A DNA stretch of 5,184 nucleotides from an uncultured Lachnospiraceae bacterium (GTDB lineage Bacteria; Bacillota_A; Clostridia; Lachnospirales; Lachnospiraceae), in contig USDU01000181.1 of the NCBI GenBank assembly GCA_900553635.1, forward strand, positions 1 to 5,184. The letters are read 5' to 3'. This document shows, piece after piece, positions 1 to 5,184 of the stretch. Every line of letters starts with the position of its first letter. Position 1 is the stretch's first letter. The translations under genes were made by a program, and so were the position numbers. The notes beneath the pieces were generated by a model, which saw nothing but the letters and a program-made list of their open reading frames with translations, did no database searches and was not told the DNA's origin.

Positions 1-1815
1 ACCGATGGCTTTAGCTGTGCGCTCGTTGTCACCGGTTAACATAACTACACGGATGCCCATGCCCTGCAGCTCGCGTACGGCCTGGGAGCTGTCTTCTTTG
101 ATGACGTCTGCTACCGCAATGATTCCGATAAGTTTGCCGTCTTTTGCGAAGAACAGCGGAGTTTTGCCGTCCTCAGCCAGTCTTTCCGACTGCTTGCGGA
201 CTGCGTCGGAAACTTCCGCAGTCTCTGTAATGTATTTCAGGTTGCCGCCGGCCAGGACTGTGCCGTCCAGCTTTCCGGTCAGACCGCCGCCCGGTACAGC
301 CTGGAAATCTGCCACTTCCAGGGTATCGTCCACGCCGCATTCTTTGCCTGTCTCCAAAATGGCGCGGGCCAGAGGATGCTCGCTCTTTTTCTCCAGGGTG
401 TAGGCCAGCTTCAGAAGCTCCGCCTCATCGACGCCCTCTGCCGGGAGAATGTCCGTAGTCTTAGGTTCGCCGCTTGTGATGGTTCCGGTCTTATCCAGGG
501 CTACGATCTGAGTCTTGCCGGTGGCCTCCAGGGATGCTGCAGTCTTGAACATGATGCCGTTTTTCGCGCCCATTCCATTTCCTACCATGATGGCTACGGG
601 CGTCGCCAGTCCCAGGGCACAGGGACAGCTGATAACCAGTACGGAGATACCTCGTGCCAGCGCGAAGCCTACGCTCTGTCCTGCCAGCAGCCAGATAATA
701 ATGGTCACGGCTGCGATGCTGATAACTGCCGGTACGAAGACGCCGGATACCCGATCCGCGATCTTCGCGATGGGCGCTTTCGTGGCCGCCGCGTCGCTGA
801 CCATCTGGATGATCTGGGATAGGGTGGTGTCTTCGCCCACACGGGTGGCCTCGCAGCGGATGAAGCCAGACTGATTCAGGGTCGCCGCGGATACGGCGTC
901 GCCCACATTTTTATCCACCGGAATGCTCTCGCCGGTCAGGGCGGATTCATTTACTGCACTGTTTCCTTCCAGGACGATACCGTCCACGGGTATATTTTCA
1001 CCCGGGCGTACCACAAATACGTCGCCTTTTCGAACCTGTCCGATGGGGACCTCGACCTCTGCGCCGTCCCGCACCAGCACCGCGGTCTTTGGAGCCAGCT
1101 TCATCAGGCCCTTCAGCGCGTCGGTGGTCTTTCCTTTAGAATGGGCCTCCAGCATCTTGCCCACGGTAATCAGAGTCAGTATCATGGCTGCGGACTCAAA
1201 ATAAAACTCATGCATATAGGCCATAACGCCGTCCATGTCCATATTGACCTGGGCTACGGTCATGGCGAACAGGGCGTAGGTGCTGTACCCGAAGGACGCG
1301 CCGGATCCCAGGGCCACCAGAGTATCCATGTTCGGTGCGCCGTGAAGCAGGCCCTTGAAGCCGTTGATGAAGAACTTCTGGTTGATGACCATGACGATGA
1401 CCGTCAGCAGAAGCTGGGCCAGGCCCATGGCTACGTGATTGTCCACCATGAAGCCTGGTACCGGCCAGCCCCACATCATATGCCCCATGGACAGGTACAT
1501 AAGCGGCGTCAGGAATACCAGCGACGCAATCAGTCTTCTTCGAATCTTCGGGGTCTCGGTGTCCTTCAGGAAATCGTCGTCAGCCGCCGCGGACGCTTTC
1601 GCGCCGCTGTTCTCCGCGCCTTTCTCGGAAGCGCCGTATCCCGCTGTCTCCACCGCCGCGATGATGGCGGACGGCTCCGCGGTTCCCTCTACTCCCATGG
1701 AATTGGTTAAAAGGCTGACCGAGCAGGCTGTGACGCCCGGTACTTTATTGACCGCTTTTTCCACGCGGGCGCTACAGGCTGCACAGCTCATGCCCGTTAC
1801 GTTATATTGCTTCAT
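1..1815 (-). CDS. copA: Copper-exporting P1B-type ATPase CopA (C-terminus beyond window edge)
   Basis: This is a membrane pump that uses ATP to expel Cu(I) from the cytoplasm. The 605 residues visible contain, in order: one N-terminal heavy-metal-binding domain (about 1-63) with GMSCAAC, metal cysteines C11 and C14; an Ala/Ser/Asp-rich linker (about 64-88); four membrane helices (about 95-111, 128-144, 166-187, 206-222); the actuator domain with TGES at 294-297; helices 5 and 6 (about 357-379 and 388-408), the latter carrying the CPC metal site at 397-399; the phosphorylation motif DKTGT with D441; SEHPLA with H480 in the nucleotide domain; PGGG at 508-511; and LTGDN at 594-597. The GDGxNDAP hinge and the last two helices lie off the window, perhaps 130-150 residues. 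The start is set by GAGGAGG 8 bases upstream. It follows the csoR homologue by 85 bases without its own visible promoter or CsoR site, so it is probably its operon partner. Cu(I) specificity is inferred from CPC, the GMSCAAC domain and CsoR context; the TM7/TM8 residues that would settle it against silver or other metals are not visible. Confidence 0.95.
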   Translation of the reverse strand, partial: MKQYNVTGMSCAACSARVEKAVNKVPGVTACSVSLLTNSMGVEGTAEPSAIIAAVETAGYGASEKGAENSGAKASAAADDDFLKDTETPKIRRRLIASLVFLTPLMYLSMGHMMWGWPVPGFMVDNHVAMGLAQLLLTVIVMVINQKFFINGFKGLLHGAPNMDTLVALGSGASFGYSTYALFAMTVAQVNMDMDGVMAYMHEFYFESAAMILTLITVGKMLEAHSKGKTTDALKGLMKLAPKTAVLVRDGAEVEVPIGQVRKGDVFVVRPGENIPVDGIVLEGNSAVNESALTGESIPVDKNVGDAVSAATLNQSGFIRCEATRVGEDTTLSQIIQMVSDAAATKAPIAKIADRVSGVFVPAVISIAAVTIIIWLLAGQSVGFALARGISVLVISCPCALGLATPVAIMVGNGMGAKNGIMFKTAASLEATGKTQIVALDKTGTITSGEPKTTDILPAEGVDEAELLKLAYTLEKKSEHPLARAILETGKECGVDDTLEVADFQAVPGGGLTGKLDGTVLAGGNLKYITETAEVSDAVRKQSERLAEDGKTPLFFAKDGKLIGIIAVADVIKEDSSQAVRELQGMGIRVVMLTGDNERTAKAIG

Positions 1816-1823
1816 AATCTATG

Positions 1824-1830
1824 CCTCCTC
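1824..1830 (-). promoter_or_regulatory. Ribosome binding site of copA
   Basis: On the minus strand GAGGAGG lies 8 bases before the ATG at 1815-1813. It is a near-perfect anti-16S match and fixes the start at the [12 protein letters not shown]-terminus. No start further upstream is needed, because the metal-binding domain is complete from this ATG. Confidence 0.85.
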
Positions 1831-1900
1831 ATTTCCACCTCGCTGTTTCCTGCCTTTTTCCGGAAAATCAGCGGGCGGACTTTTTATCGTATGCTGTCTG

Positions 1901-2248
1901 TCACCGCATCAGCTTCTGCAATACGGTTACCAGCTCATCTATGGTTTCGTCCTTGCCTTCCCGGATATCCTCCGCCACGCAGGTGCGGATATGGTTGGCA
2001 AGCAGGACTTTGTTAAAGCTGTTCAGCGCCGCGTTGACGGCGGATACCTGCACCAGGATGTCGGTACAGTAGCAGTCGGTCTCCACCATTTTGCGGATAC
2101 CGCGGACCTGGCCCTCGATGCGGCTCAGGCGGTTCAGGAGATCCTTGTATTCTTTCTCGGTACGCTCTTTGGTTTTGTGGCTGCAACAGCAGCATTCTTT
2201 TTTTTCTGTCTGCATGCTTTCTGTGTTCTTTCCCATGTCTTTTTCCAT
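1901..2248 (-). CDS. csoR: CsoR-family copper-sensing transcriptional repressor
   Basis: This is a 115-residue, all-helical metal-sensing repressor of the CsoR/RcnR family (DUF156). CsoR proteins bind operator DNA as tetramers and let go when Cu(I) binds. The family signature RLSRIEGQVRGI is at 40-51. The three Cu(I) ligands known for CsoR fit here as C61 (in CYC), H86 (in NHIRTC) and C90, the Cys-His-Cys pattern that separates copper sensors from Ni/Co (RcnR) and formaldehyde (FrmR) members. Two oddities are visible: the N-terminal tail carries four consecutive cysteines followed by Ser-His (C19-C22, H24), and there is an additional cysteine, C59, two residues before the ligand C61. The start is supported by AAGGAG 7 bases upstream; internal Met5 and Met12 have weaker upstream context. 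It is the first gene of an operon with copA and is preceded by a promoter containing a CsoR-like operator, so autoregulation is expected. The family is certain; copper as the signal is very likely. Confidence 0.93.
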   Translation of the reverse strand: MEKDMGKNTESMQTEKKECCCCSHKTKERTEKEYKDLLNRLSRIEGQVRGIRKMVETDCYCTDILVQVSAVNAALNSFNKVLLANHIRTCVAEDIREGKDETIDELVTVLQKLMR

Positions 2249-2255
2249 CTGCTCA

Positions 2256-2261
2256 CTCCTT
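2256..2261 (-). promoter_or_regulatory. Ribosome binding site of csoR
   Basis: AAGGAG on the minus strand, 7 bases before the ATG at 2248-2246. It supports the full-length start, which includes the cysteine-rich N-terminal tail, over the in-frame Met5 and Met12. Confidence 0.8.
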
Positions 2262-2283
2262 ACTCTTTCCCTGTTTCGCGTTC

Positions 2284-2312
2284 ATTATATACCCCCATGG
2301 GGTATTTTGCAA
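2284..2312 (-). promoter_or_regulatory. Sigma-A promoter of the csoR-copA operon
   Basis: On the minus strand a -35 box TTGCAA (2312-2307, 4 of 6 consensus) is followed after exactly 17 bases by a perfect -10 box TATAAT (2289-2284). Transcription would start near 2277, giving a leader of about 28 bases that contains the csoR ribosome binding site. The spacer is almost entirely the CsoR-like operator, so repressor and RNA polymerase would compete for the same DNA. Confidence 0.88.
2289..2305 (-). promoter_or_regulatory. CsoR-type operator (inverted repeat)
   Basis: ATACCCC-CAT-GGGGTAT on the plus strand: two perfect 7-base arms around a 3-base centre. It matches the G/C-tract pseudopalindrome known for CsoR sites, roughly TACCC-N4-GGGTA. 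It fills the promoter spacer and touches the -10 box. No second copy is seen before copA, which supports one autoregulated csoR-copA transcript. Confidence 0.88.
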
Positions 2313-2364
2313 GACCCAATTTTATGTTTTTTCAAATTTATTTTATCAATAAGATTTTGAGCAC

Positions 2365-2395
2365 AAAAAAACAACCGTATCCTTTGATACGATTG
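2365..2395 (-). terminator. Rho-independent terminator after the SRP RNA gene
   Basis: Read on the minus strand, CAATCGTATC and GATACGGTTG form a 10-bp stem (one T-G wobble) around the loop AAAG, followed at once by seven T residues (2371-2365). It lies about 25 bases beyond the end of the SRP RNA and about 50 bases before the csoR -35 box, so it ends SRP RNA transcription and keeps it out of the copper operon. Confidence 0.9.
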
Positions 2396-2419
2396 CTTTG
2401 TCTGCTTCTTATTTTTTAA

Positions 2420-2690
2420 ATCCGCGCGTTCTGCTTTGAACCCTGAAAACAGTACCGTTACCTCTGTAGCCGGCTCGGCTCAGGCGACCTCGCGGCACAC
2501 AAGAGGTTCTGCTTAGAGCTGCTCCATTCCTGACCTGACTCGATTCACAGATTCCTGTTGCGCAAGACCCAAGCGTCTATGCTGCTTGCAAAGGGCTGCA
2601 TACTGTCCATAAAGTCCGGGGCAGAACATCACCCCTGCTGTAGCGGATTGCAGGTACAGGGAACCGCTAAATCCCCGGCTGCGCGGAAGC
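2420..2690 (-). ncRNA. ffs: Signal recognition particle RNA, long Firmicutes type with Alu domain
   Basis: This is the RNA scaffold of the signal recognition particle, which with Ffh targets nascent membrane and secreted proteins. The minus strand carries the Ffh-binding hairpin CAGGTCAGGAATGGAGCAGC (2537-2518) with a GGAA tetraloop (2530-2527) and the conserved AGCAGC side. Around it are GGGTCTTGCGCAACAGGAAT on the 5' side and GTGTGCCGCGAGG with GCCTGAGCCGAGC on the 3' side, both close to B. subtilis scRNA as I remember it. The Alu domain is recognised by CCCTGTACCTGCAATCCGCT. The ends are closed by pairing of TCCGCGC (2687-2681) with GCGCGGA (2427-2421), and an inner helix pairs ACAGTA (2606-2601) with TACTGT (2454-2449). 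About 270 nt matches the long Bacillus/Clostridium form, not the short 4.5S RNA of E. coli. The exact ends are approximate. The predicted transcript begins about 35 nt upstream, so 5' trimming is likely. It sits directly after tadA, the same neighbour as in Bacillus. Confidence 0.93.
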
Positions 2691-2731
2691 TTTATGACAT
2701 ATTTGGGATCGCCGATCAGACGATCTTTTTC

Positions 2732-2760
2732 AGTATAGCTTTAATCTTTGACTTTGTCAA
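2732..2760 (-). promoter_or_regulatory. SRP RNA promoter overlapping the tadA 3' end
   Basis: On the minus strand a perfect -35 box TTGACA (2760-2755) is followed after 17 bases by TATACT (2737-2732, 5 of 6 consensus). The -35 box and most of the spacer encode the final residues VDKVKD and stop of tadA (stop at 2743-2741). The predicted start is near 2725, about 35 bases before the first paired base of the SRP RNA. The strength fits an abundant stable RNA. Confidence 0.85.
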
Positions 2761-3223
2761 CCTGCTTCTTCTGTTTCCGGAGCTTTTTGAAAAATTCACT
2801 GAGCATGGTGCTGCATTCTTTCTCTAATACGCCCCGTTCCACATTCACCTGATGGTTGAATTCGGACATTTCCAGAAGGTTCAGGATGGAACCGGCGCAG
2901 CCTGCTTTCGGGTTCATGGCTCCGATGACTACACGGCCCATCCGGGCCTGGACGATGGCCCCGGCGCACATCTGGCAGGGCTCCAGGGTGATGTACATGG
3001 TGCAGTCCTCCAGCCGCCAGTCGCCGGTCTTTTTGCTGGCCTTGCGGATGGCATTCAGCTCCGCATGGGATAAGGTGTTTTTGTCTGTATTTCTTCGATT
3101 ATAGCCTCTGGCAATGATTTTATCGTTCTGAACGATGACACAGCCGATGGGCACTTCCAAAAGTGCCTCGGCCTTTTTCGCCTGCCGCAGGGCCTCTTTC
3201 ATGTATTTTTCATCTGCTGTCAT
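2741..3223 (-). CDS. tadA: tRNA-specific adenosine deaminase TadA
   Basis: TadA converts the wobble adenosine 34 of tRNA-Arg(ACG) to inosine, so that one tRNA reads several CGN codons; it is a cytoplasmic, zinc-dependent homodimer. The 160 residues match the usual family length and cover the cytidine/deoxycytidylate-deaminase fold. Zinc ligands and catalytic residues are visible: H53 and E55 in SHAEL, where E55 is the proton shuttle, and C83 and C86 in EPCQMC. ALLEVPIGCVIV near 20-31 and the C-terminal SEFFKKLRKQKK are also typical of TadA rather than of cytosine or guanine deaminases. It starts 68 bases after the unknown gene at 3292-4383 and is followed directly by the SRP RNA gene, the order tadA-SRP RNA seen in Bacillus. 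Its last codons double as the SRP RNA promoter. The nearest Shine-Dalgarno, AAGGAG, is 10 bases from the ATG, slightly long. No separate promoter is obvious, so it may be co-transcribed with the genes upstream. Confidence 0.95.
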   Translation of the reverse strand: MTADEKYMKEALRQAKKAEALLEVPIGCVIVQNDKIIARGYNRRNTDKNTLSHAELNAIRKASKKTGDWRLEDCTMYITLEPCQMCAGAIVQARMGRVVIGAMNPKAGCAGSILNLLEMSEFNHQVNVERGVLEKECSTMLSEFFKKLRKQKKQVDKVKD

Positions 3224-3233
3224 GCAGTTTTCT

Positions 3234-3239
3234 CTCCTT
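3234..3239 (-). promoter_or_regulatory. Ribosome binding site of tadA, long spacing
   Basis: AAGGAG on the minus strand lies 10 bases from the ATG at 3223-3221, longer than the 6-8 bases at the other genes here. A 7-bp inverted repeat, GCAGTTT (3266-3260) with AAACTGC (3230-3224), flanks it, placing the site in a possible loop with the stem ending right at the ATG. Confidence 0.6.
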
Positions 3240-3291
3240 CGCTAAATCTGATTTTCTCGAAACTGCCCTATGCCGGTTCACTCACCGTTTC

Positions 3292-4383
3292 TTACCGCAG
3301 GGTCCGGCACCAGTAGCCGAAGCTGCCGTCTCTGGTCTCCTGACCCTTCATCAGACGGAACTCTTCAAAACCAAACATGGACGCCAGCATCTGTTCACGT
3401 TCGTTGTAGACGCCTGGTACCCCCAGGTAGTATCCGATATAGTCCTCAGTCTCACGGCGCAGCAGCAACAAATGCTTATACTGATAGAAGCCGTGGAGCA
3501 AAAAGCTGTTGTTGCCAAGCTCCCACTTGTCTCTGGGGACGCGGTTTAAGTCCCGGCTGCCCAGGCGGATGCTGGAGATTACGCCGCCGTTTCGATCCTG
3601 ATAGCGCATGACCGGGAAATGATTCACCAGATATTCCCATTGTTCTTTCTTAGGGTCGACAGGAGGCTGCTTTTCCGGGCTTTTATAGCTTTCTGGATTT
3701 TCCGTTTTCTCGGACGATGTCTCTGCTTTTTCGGTTTTGGATTCCGATTTTTCTGATTCCAGCCCCGGCTCCGGTGCGTCCATCGGAAGATCTGCCGCAT
3801 AGAGGGCCGTCGCGCGGCGGTCCAGCTCGGTCTGGAGATCAACCGCCAGCGAAGTGGCAGGCGTATTGTCCCTGTTCTGAACTACGATTTTGATATCCGG
3901 CTTCGCCTGCTGCCAGGGAATCACCCGTTCCGCTTTATTTTCCAAAGCTCCTGTAGTCTTTTCCTTTTTGACAGGCGGTGCGATCTTCTTTTTCTCTCCC
4001 GCCGCCACAAACCGCTCCACATCCACCGGATAATCATCCCACTCTGCGGCATAGATCCGATTGCCGCCTTCTATGTATATGCCACGGCTCTCCTCCAGGC
4101 TGAAGCCGCCCATCAGGCTGTCCGTCTTCGTCACACCGTCCCATTCCAGGGCACCGTTGCGGCTTTCCAGCTCGCCCAGATACTGGCCCTCCAGTCCTTC
4201 CTTCTTCTGCTTGAAGGCGTAGACCCGATAGGGCTCCTGATGATGGGTGTAGAATCCCCGCACATGCACCCAGATCCGGCACTCCCCGCCTCTGGCATTT
4301 ACCTTCACAAAGCCTGTACTCTCGCCCTTTTCGCCCTGCTTATATCCGTAGATATAGGAGACAAACCGCTTATAGTCAGACAT
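3292..4383 (-). CDS. Uncharacterised two-domain protein, DUF6128-like C-terminus
   Basis: The function is unknown. From memory, the C-terminal part resembles the DUF6128 family of Clostridia; I could not check this. The 363 residues have no signal peptide or membrane helix, so the protein is probably cytoplasmic. Three parts are visible. Residues 1-127 look folded, rich in aromatic and Gly residues and beta-like segments (FVSYIYGYKQG, CRIWVHVRGFY, GIYIEGGNRIYAAEW). Residues 128-247 form a hydrophilic linker, strongly Glu/Lys/Ser/Pro rich from 205 to 247. Residues 248-363 form a second domain with HFPVMR (255-260), LGNNSFLLHGFYQYKHLLL (289-307), GVPGVYNERE (321-330), MFGFEEFR (336-343) and GYWCR (356-360). 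The Gly/aromatic N-terminus might be a carbohydrate- or peptide-binding fold, but that is speculation. The start has GGGAGG 6 bases upstream. It lies between rsmA (128 bases away) and tadA (68 bases away), all on one strand, so a link to translation is possible by context only. Confidence 0.85.
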   Translation of the reverse strand: MSDYKRFVSYIYGYKQGEKGESTGFVKVNARGGECRIWVHVRGFYTHHQEPYRVYAFKQKKEGLEGQYLGELESRNGALEWDGVTKTDSLMGGFSLEESRGIYIEGGNRIYAAEWDDYPVDVERFVAAGEKKKIAPPVKKEKTTGALENKAERVIPWQQAKPDIKIVVQNRDNTPATSLAVDLQTELDRRATALYAADLPMDAPEPGLESEKSESKTEKAETSSEKTENPESYKSPEKQPPVDPKKEQWEYLVNHFPVMRYQDRNGGVISSIRLGSRDLNRVPRDKWELGNNSFLLHGFYQYKHLLLLRRETEDYIGYYLGVPGVYNEREQMLASMFGFEEFRLMKGQETRDGSFGYWCRTLR

Positions 4384-4450
4384 AGAATCCCTCCCTTTTT
4401 CCTTGTGAAAAGTAGTCTTTTCTACCGTTTGCTAGAATATTCTATGCCTG
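4377..4450 (-). promoter_or_regulatory. Possible start-codon-masking leader structure of the unknown gene
   Basis: In the minus-strand transcript CAGGCATAGAAT (4450-4439) is complementary over 12 bases, with one G-U pair, to ATTCTATGTCTG (4388-4377). The latter contains the ATG start at 4383-4381. The 50-base loop holds the GGGAGG ribosome binding site (4395-4390) next to the stem and a small nested hairpin GAAAAG-ACTA-CTTTTC (4422-4407). The pairing would hide the start codon. Complementarity is seen directly; a regulatory role is inference. Confidence 0.4.
4433..4444. repeat. 12-bp perfect palindrome TAGAATATTCTA
   Basis: This is a self-complementary 12-mer in the gap between rsmA and the unknown gene, about 50 bases before that gene's ATG. 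It could be the binding site of a dimeric regulator, or chance in an AT-rich stretch. It overlaps the upstream arm of the start-codon inverted repeat, so the two cannot both pair in RNA. I do not recognise it as the operator of a known family. Confidence 0.45.
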
Positions 4451-4517
4451 TCCCGGGAGATTCATGCCTGAAAATCAGCGGTTCTATGCTTCTATCTTTA
4501 TCATTTTTCTTCTATGC
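4440..4517 (-). repeat. Three direct copies of the octamer GCATAGAA
   Basis: On the minus strand GCATAGAA occurs at 4517-4510, 4489-4482 and 4447-4440; the first copy overlaps the rsmA stop codon (4514-4512). A fourth, imperfect copy lies near 4460-4470, where ATTCATGCCTG on the plus strand differs from ATTCTATGCCTG at 4439 by one missing base. The spacing is irregular (42 and 28 bases). It may be residue of small duplications or a set of binding sites. Confidence 0.45.
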
Positions 4518-5184
4518 GTTCTTTCTCTTTTCCAAAATGCGGTTGGACAGCTCCGCGAACTGTGCCAATGTCAGCGCCTCGCCGCGCACGCTGGCACTTA
4601 AGCCCATCTCCTCCAATACCTCTGTGGTAATTTCCTTCGGGATATGCAGCTCCGGCGCATTACCGAGGCCATTGACCAGGGTCTTTCTGCGCTGGTTGAA
4701 GGAGGCGCGGATAATCTGGAACATCAGCTTCTCGTCCTCCGCCTCCACCGGAACCTCCGTATGACGGGTCAGACGGATTACCGCCGAGCCCACCCGGGGT
4801 CTTGGCATAAAGCAGTTGGGCGGTACATTGGCTACCAGCTCCGGCTTCGCGTAATACTGTACGGCCAGGGACAGTGCGCCGTAGTCTTTGGAGCCGGGTC
4901 CCGTCTTCATCCGATCTGCCACTTCCTTCTGCACCATAATCGTAATGCTCTCCACCGGAACATGGTTTTCAAACAGCCCCATGATAATCGGCGTGGTAAT
5001 ATAATAAGGCAGATTGGCCACTACTTTTATCGGCTTTCCACCGTTCTTTTCTTCCGCAAGTTTACATAAGTCTACTTTCAGCACATCCTCGTGGATGACC
5101 GTCACGTTATCATAGGCGCTTAAGGTGTCCTCCAGAATCGGAATCAGCGCGTCGTCGATCTCAATGGCCGCCACCTCCCGGGCA
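4512..5184 (-). CDS. rsmA: 16S rRNA dimethyladenosine transferase RsmA/KsgA (N-terminus beyond window edge)
   Basis: RsmA uses S-adenosylmethionine to dimethylate A1518 and A1519 (E. coli numbering) in helix 45 of 16S rRNA, a late step and checkpoint in 30S assembly; loss gives kasugamycin resistance. 223 residues are visible of a family length near 285, so about 60-65 are missing, including the first SAM-binding Gly motif. Visible motifs, numbered from the window edge: EID at 8-10, whose acidic residue binds the SAM ribose; HED at 31-33; the catalytic NLPYY at 57-61; CFMPRPRVGSAV at about 124-135; FNQRRKTL at 162-169; and the C-terminal helical part with RGEALTL at 201-207. The reading frame stays open to the edge with residues that fit the family, so the GTG at 5174-5172 is internal and not the start. 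The downstream neighbour is the unknown gene on the same strand, 128 bases away. Confidence 0.95.
   Translation of the reverse strand, partial: AREVAAIEIDDALIPILEDTLSAYDNVTVIHEDVLKVDLCKLAEEKNGGKPIKVVANLPYYITTPIIMGLFENHVPVESITIMVQKEVADRMKTGPGSKDYGALSLAVQYYAKPELVANVPPNCFMPRPRVGSAVIRLTRHTEVPVEAEDEKLMFQIIRASFNQRRKTLVNGLGNAPELHIPKEITTEVLEEMGLSASVRGEALTLAQFAELSNRILEKRKNA

Noticed and set aside
1856..1867. Palindrome TTTTCCGGAAAA between csoR and copA as a terminator or operator
   Set aside because: It has no loop and no following T run on the minus strand, and does not resemble the G/C-tract CsoR site. A short palindrome of this kind can be chance.
1863..1874. 12-base match GAAAATCAGCGG shared with 4470-4481
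   Set aside because: One 12-base repeat is expected by chance in a window of this size, and the flanks do not match.
1439..2419. Long plus-strand open frame of 326 codons
   Set aside because: It runs antisense across copA, csoR, the csoR promoter and the terminator, has no family resemblance or ribosome binding site, and arises from the base composition of the real minus-strand genes.
2313..2740. Riboswitch or T-box in the gap between tadA and csoR
   Set aside because: The conserved segments there are those of SRP RNA (GGAA-tetraloop hairpin, Alu domain), with its own promoter and terminator; no T-box or metabolite-riboswitch motif was seen.
2558..2827. Plus-strand open frame of 89 codons
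   Set aside because: It covers the SRP RNA gene in antisense plus the end of tadA; the conserved RNA explains the sequence.
4407..4422. GAAAAG-ACTA-CTTTTC hairpin as an rsmA terminator
   Set aside because: The stem is only 6 bp, mostly A-T, and no T tract follows it. I kept it only as a possible part of the leader fold.
5172..5174. GTG as the start codon of rsmA
   Set aside because: The frame stays open to the window edge with family-like residues (ARE before VAAIEID), and a protein starting here would lack the first SAM-binding motif; it is an internal valine.

Overview
This window looks like chromosomal DNA from a Clostridia bacterium (Firmicutes), most likely of the Lachnospiraceae type. 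The evidence is a long SRP RNA with an Alu domain directly after tadA (the Bacillus/Clostridium arrangement), a CsoR-type copper repressor, strong AGGAGG-like ribosome binding sites, and a protein resembling a Lachnospiraceae family of unknown function. The genus assignment is inference. Every gene I can support lies on the minus strand, so the window reads from high to low coordinates.

From right to left: (1) rsmA/ksgA, the 16S rRNA dimethyladenosine transferase, cut at its N-terminus by the window edge (4512-5184). (2) A 128-base gap with a palindrome, a repeated octamer and an inverted repeat that can pair with the next start codon. (3) A 363-residue protein of unknown function with two apparent folded domains joined by a charged linker (3292-4383). 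(4) tadA, the tRNA adenosine deaminase (2741-3223). (5) The SRP RNA gene, about 270 nt (about 2420-2690), with a near-consensus promoter whose -35 box lies inside the last codons of tadA, closed by a rho-independent terminator (2365-2395). (6) A copper-resistance operon: a CsoR-type repressor (1901-2248), with a promoter whose spacer is almost filled by the CsoR operator, followed by a CopA-type copper-exporting P1B ATPase (1-1815) that runs off the left edge.

The right half is a translation and secretion group: rRNA modification, tRNA wobble editing and the SRP RNA, with one uncharacterised gene among them. The left half is a self-contained, probably autoregulated copper-export module: copper should release CsoR from the promoter and switch on both the repressor and the pump. 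The terminator at 2365-2395 separates the two transcription units. In Bacillus subtilis the SRP RNA gene is followed by dnaX-yaaK-recR; here the copper operon takes that place.

I see no CRISPR array, transposon, phage gene, tRNA or rRNA gene. I do not see a wholly new system. The best leads are the possible start-codon-sequestering leader of the unknown gene, the unknown gene itself, the cysteine-rich N-terminal tail of the CsoR homologue, and the SRP RNA promoter nested in tadA.
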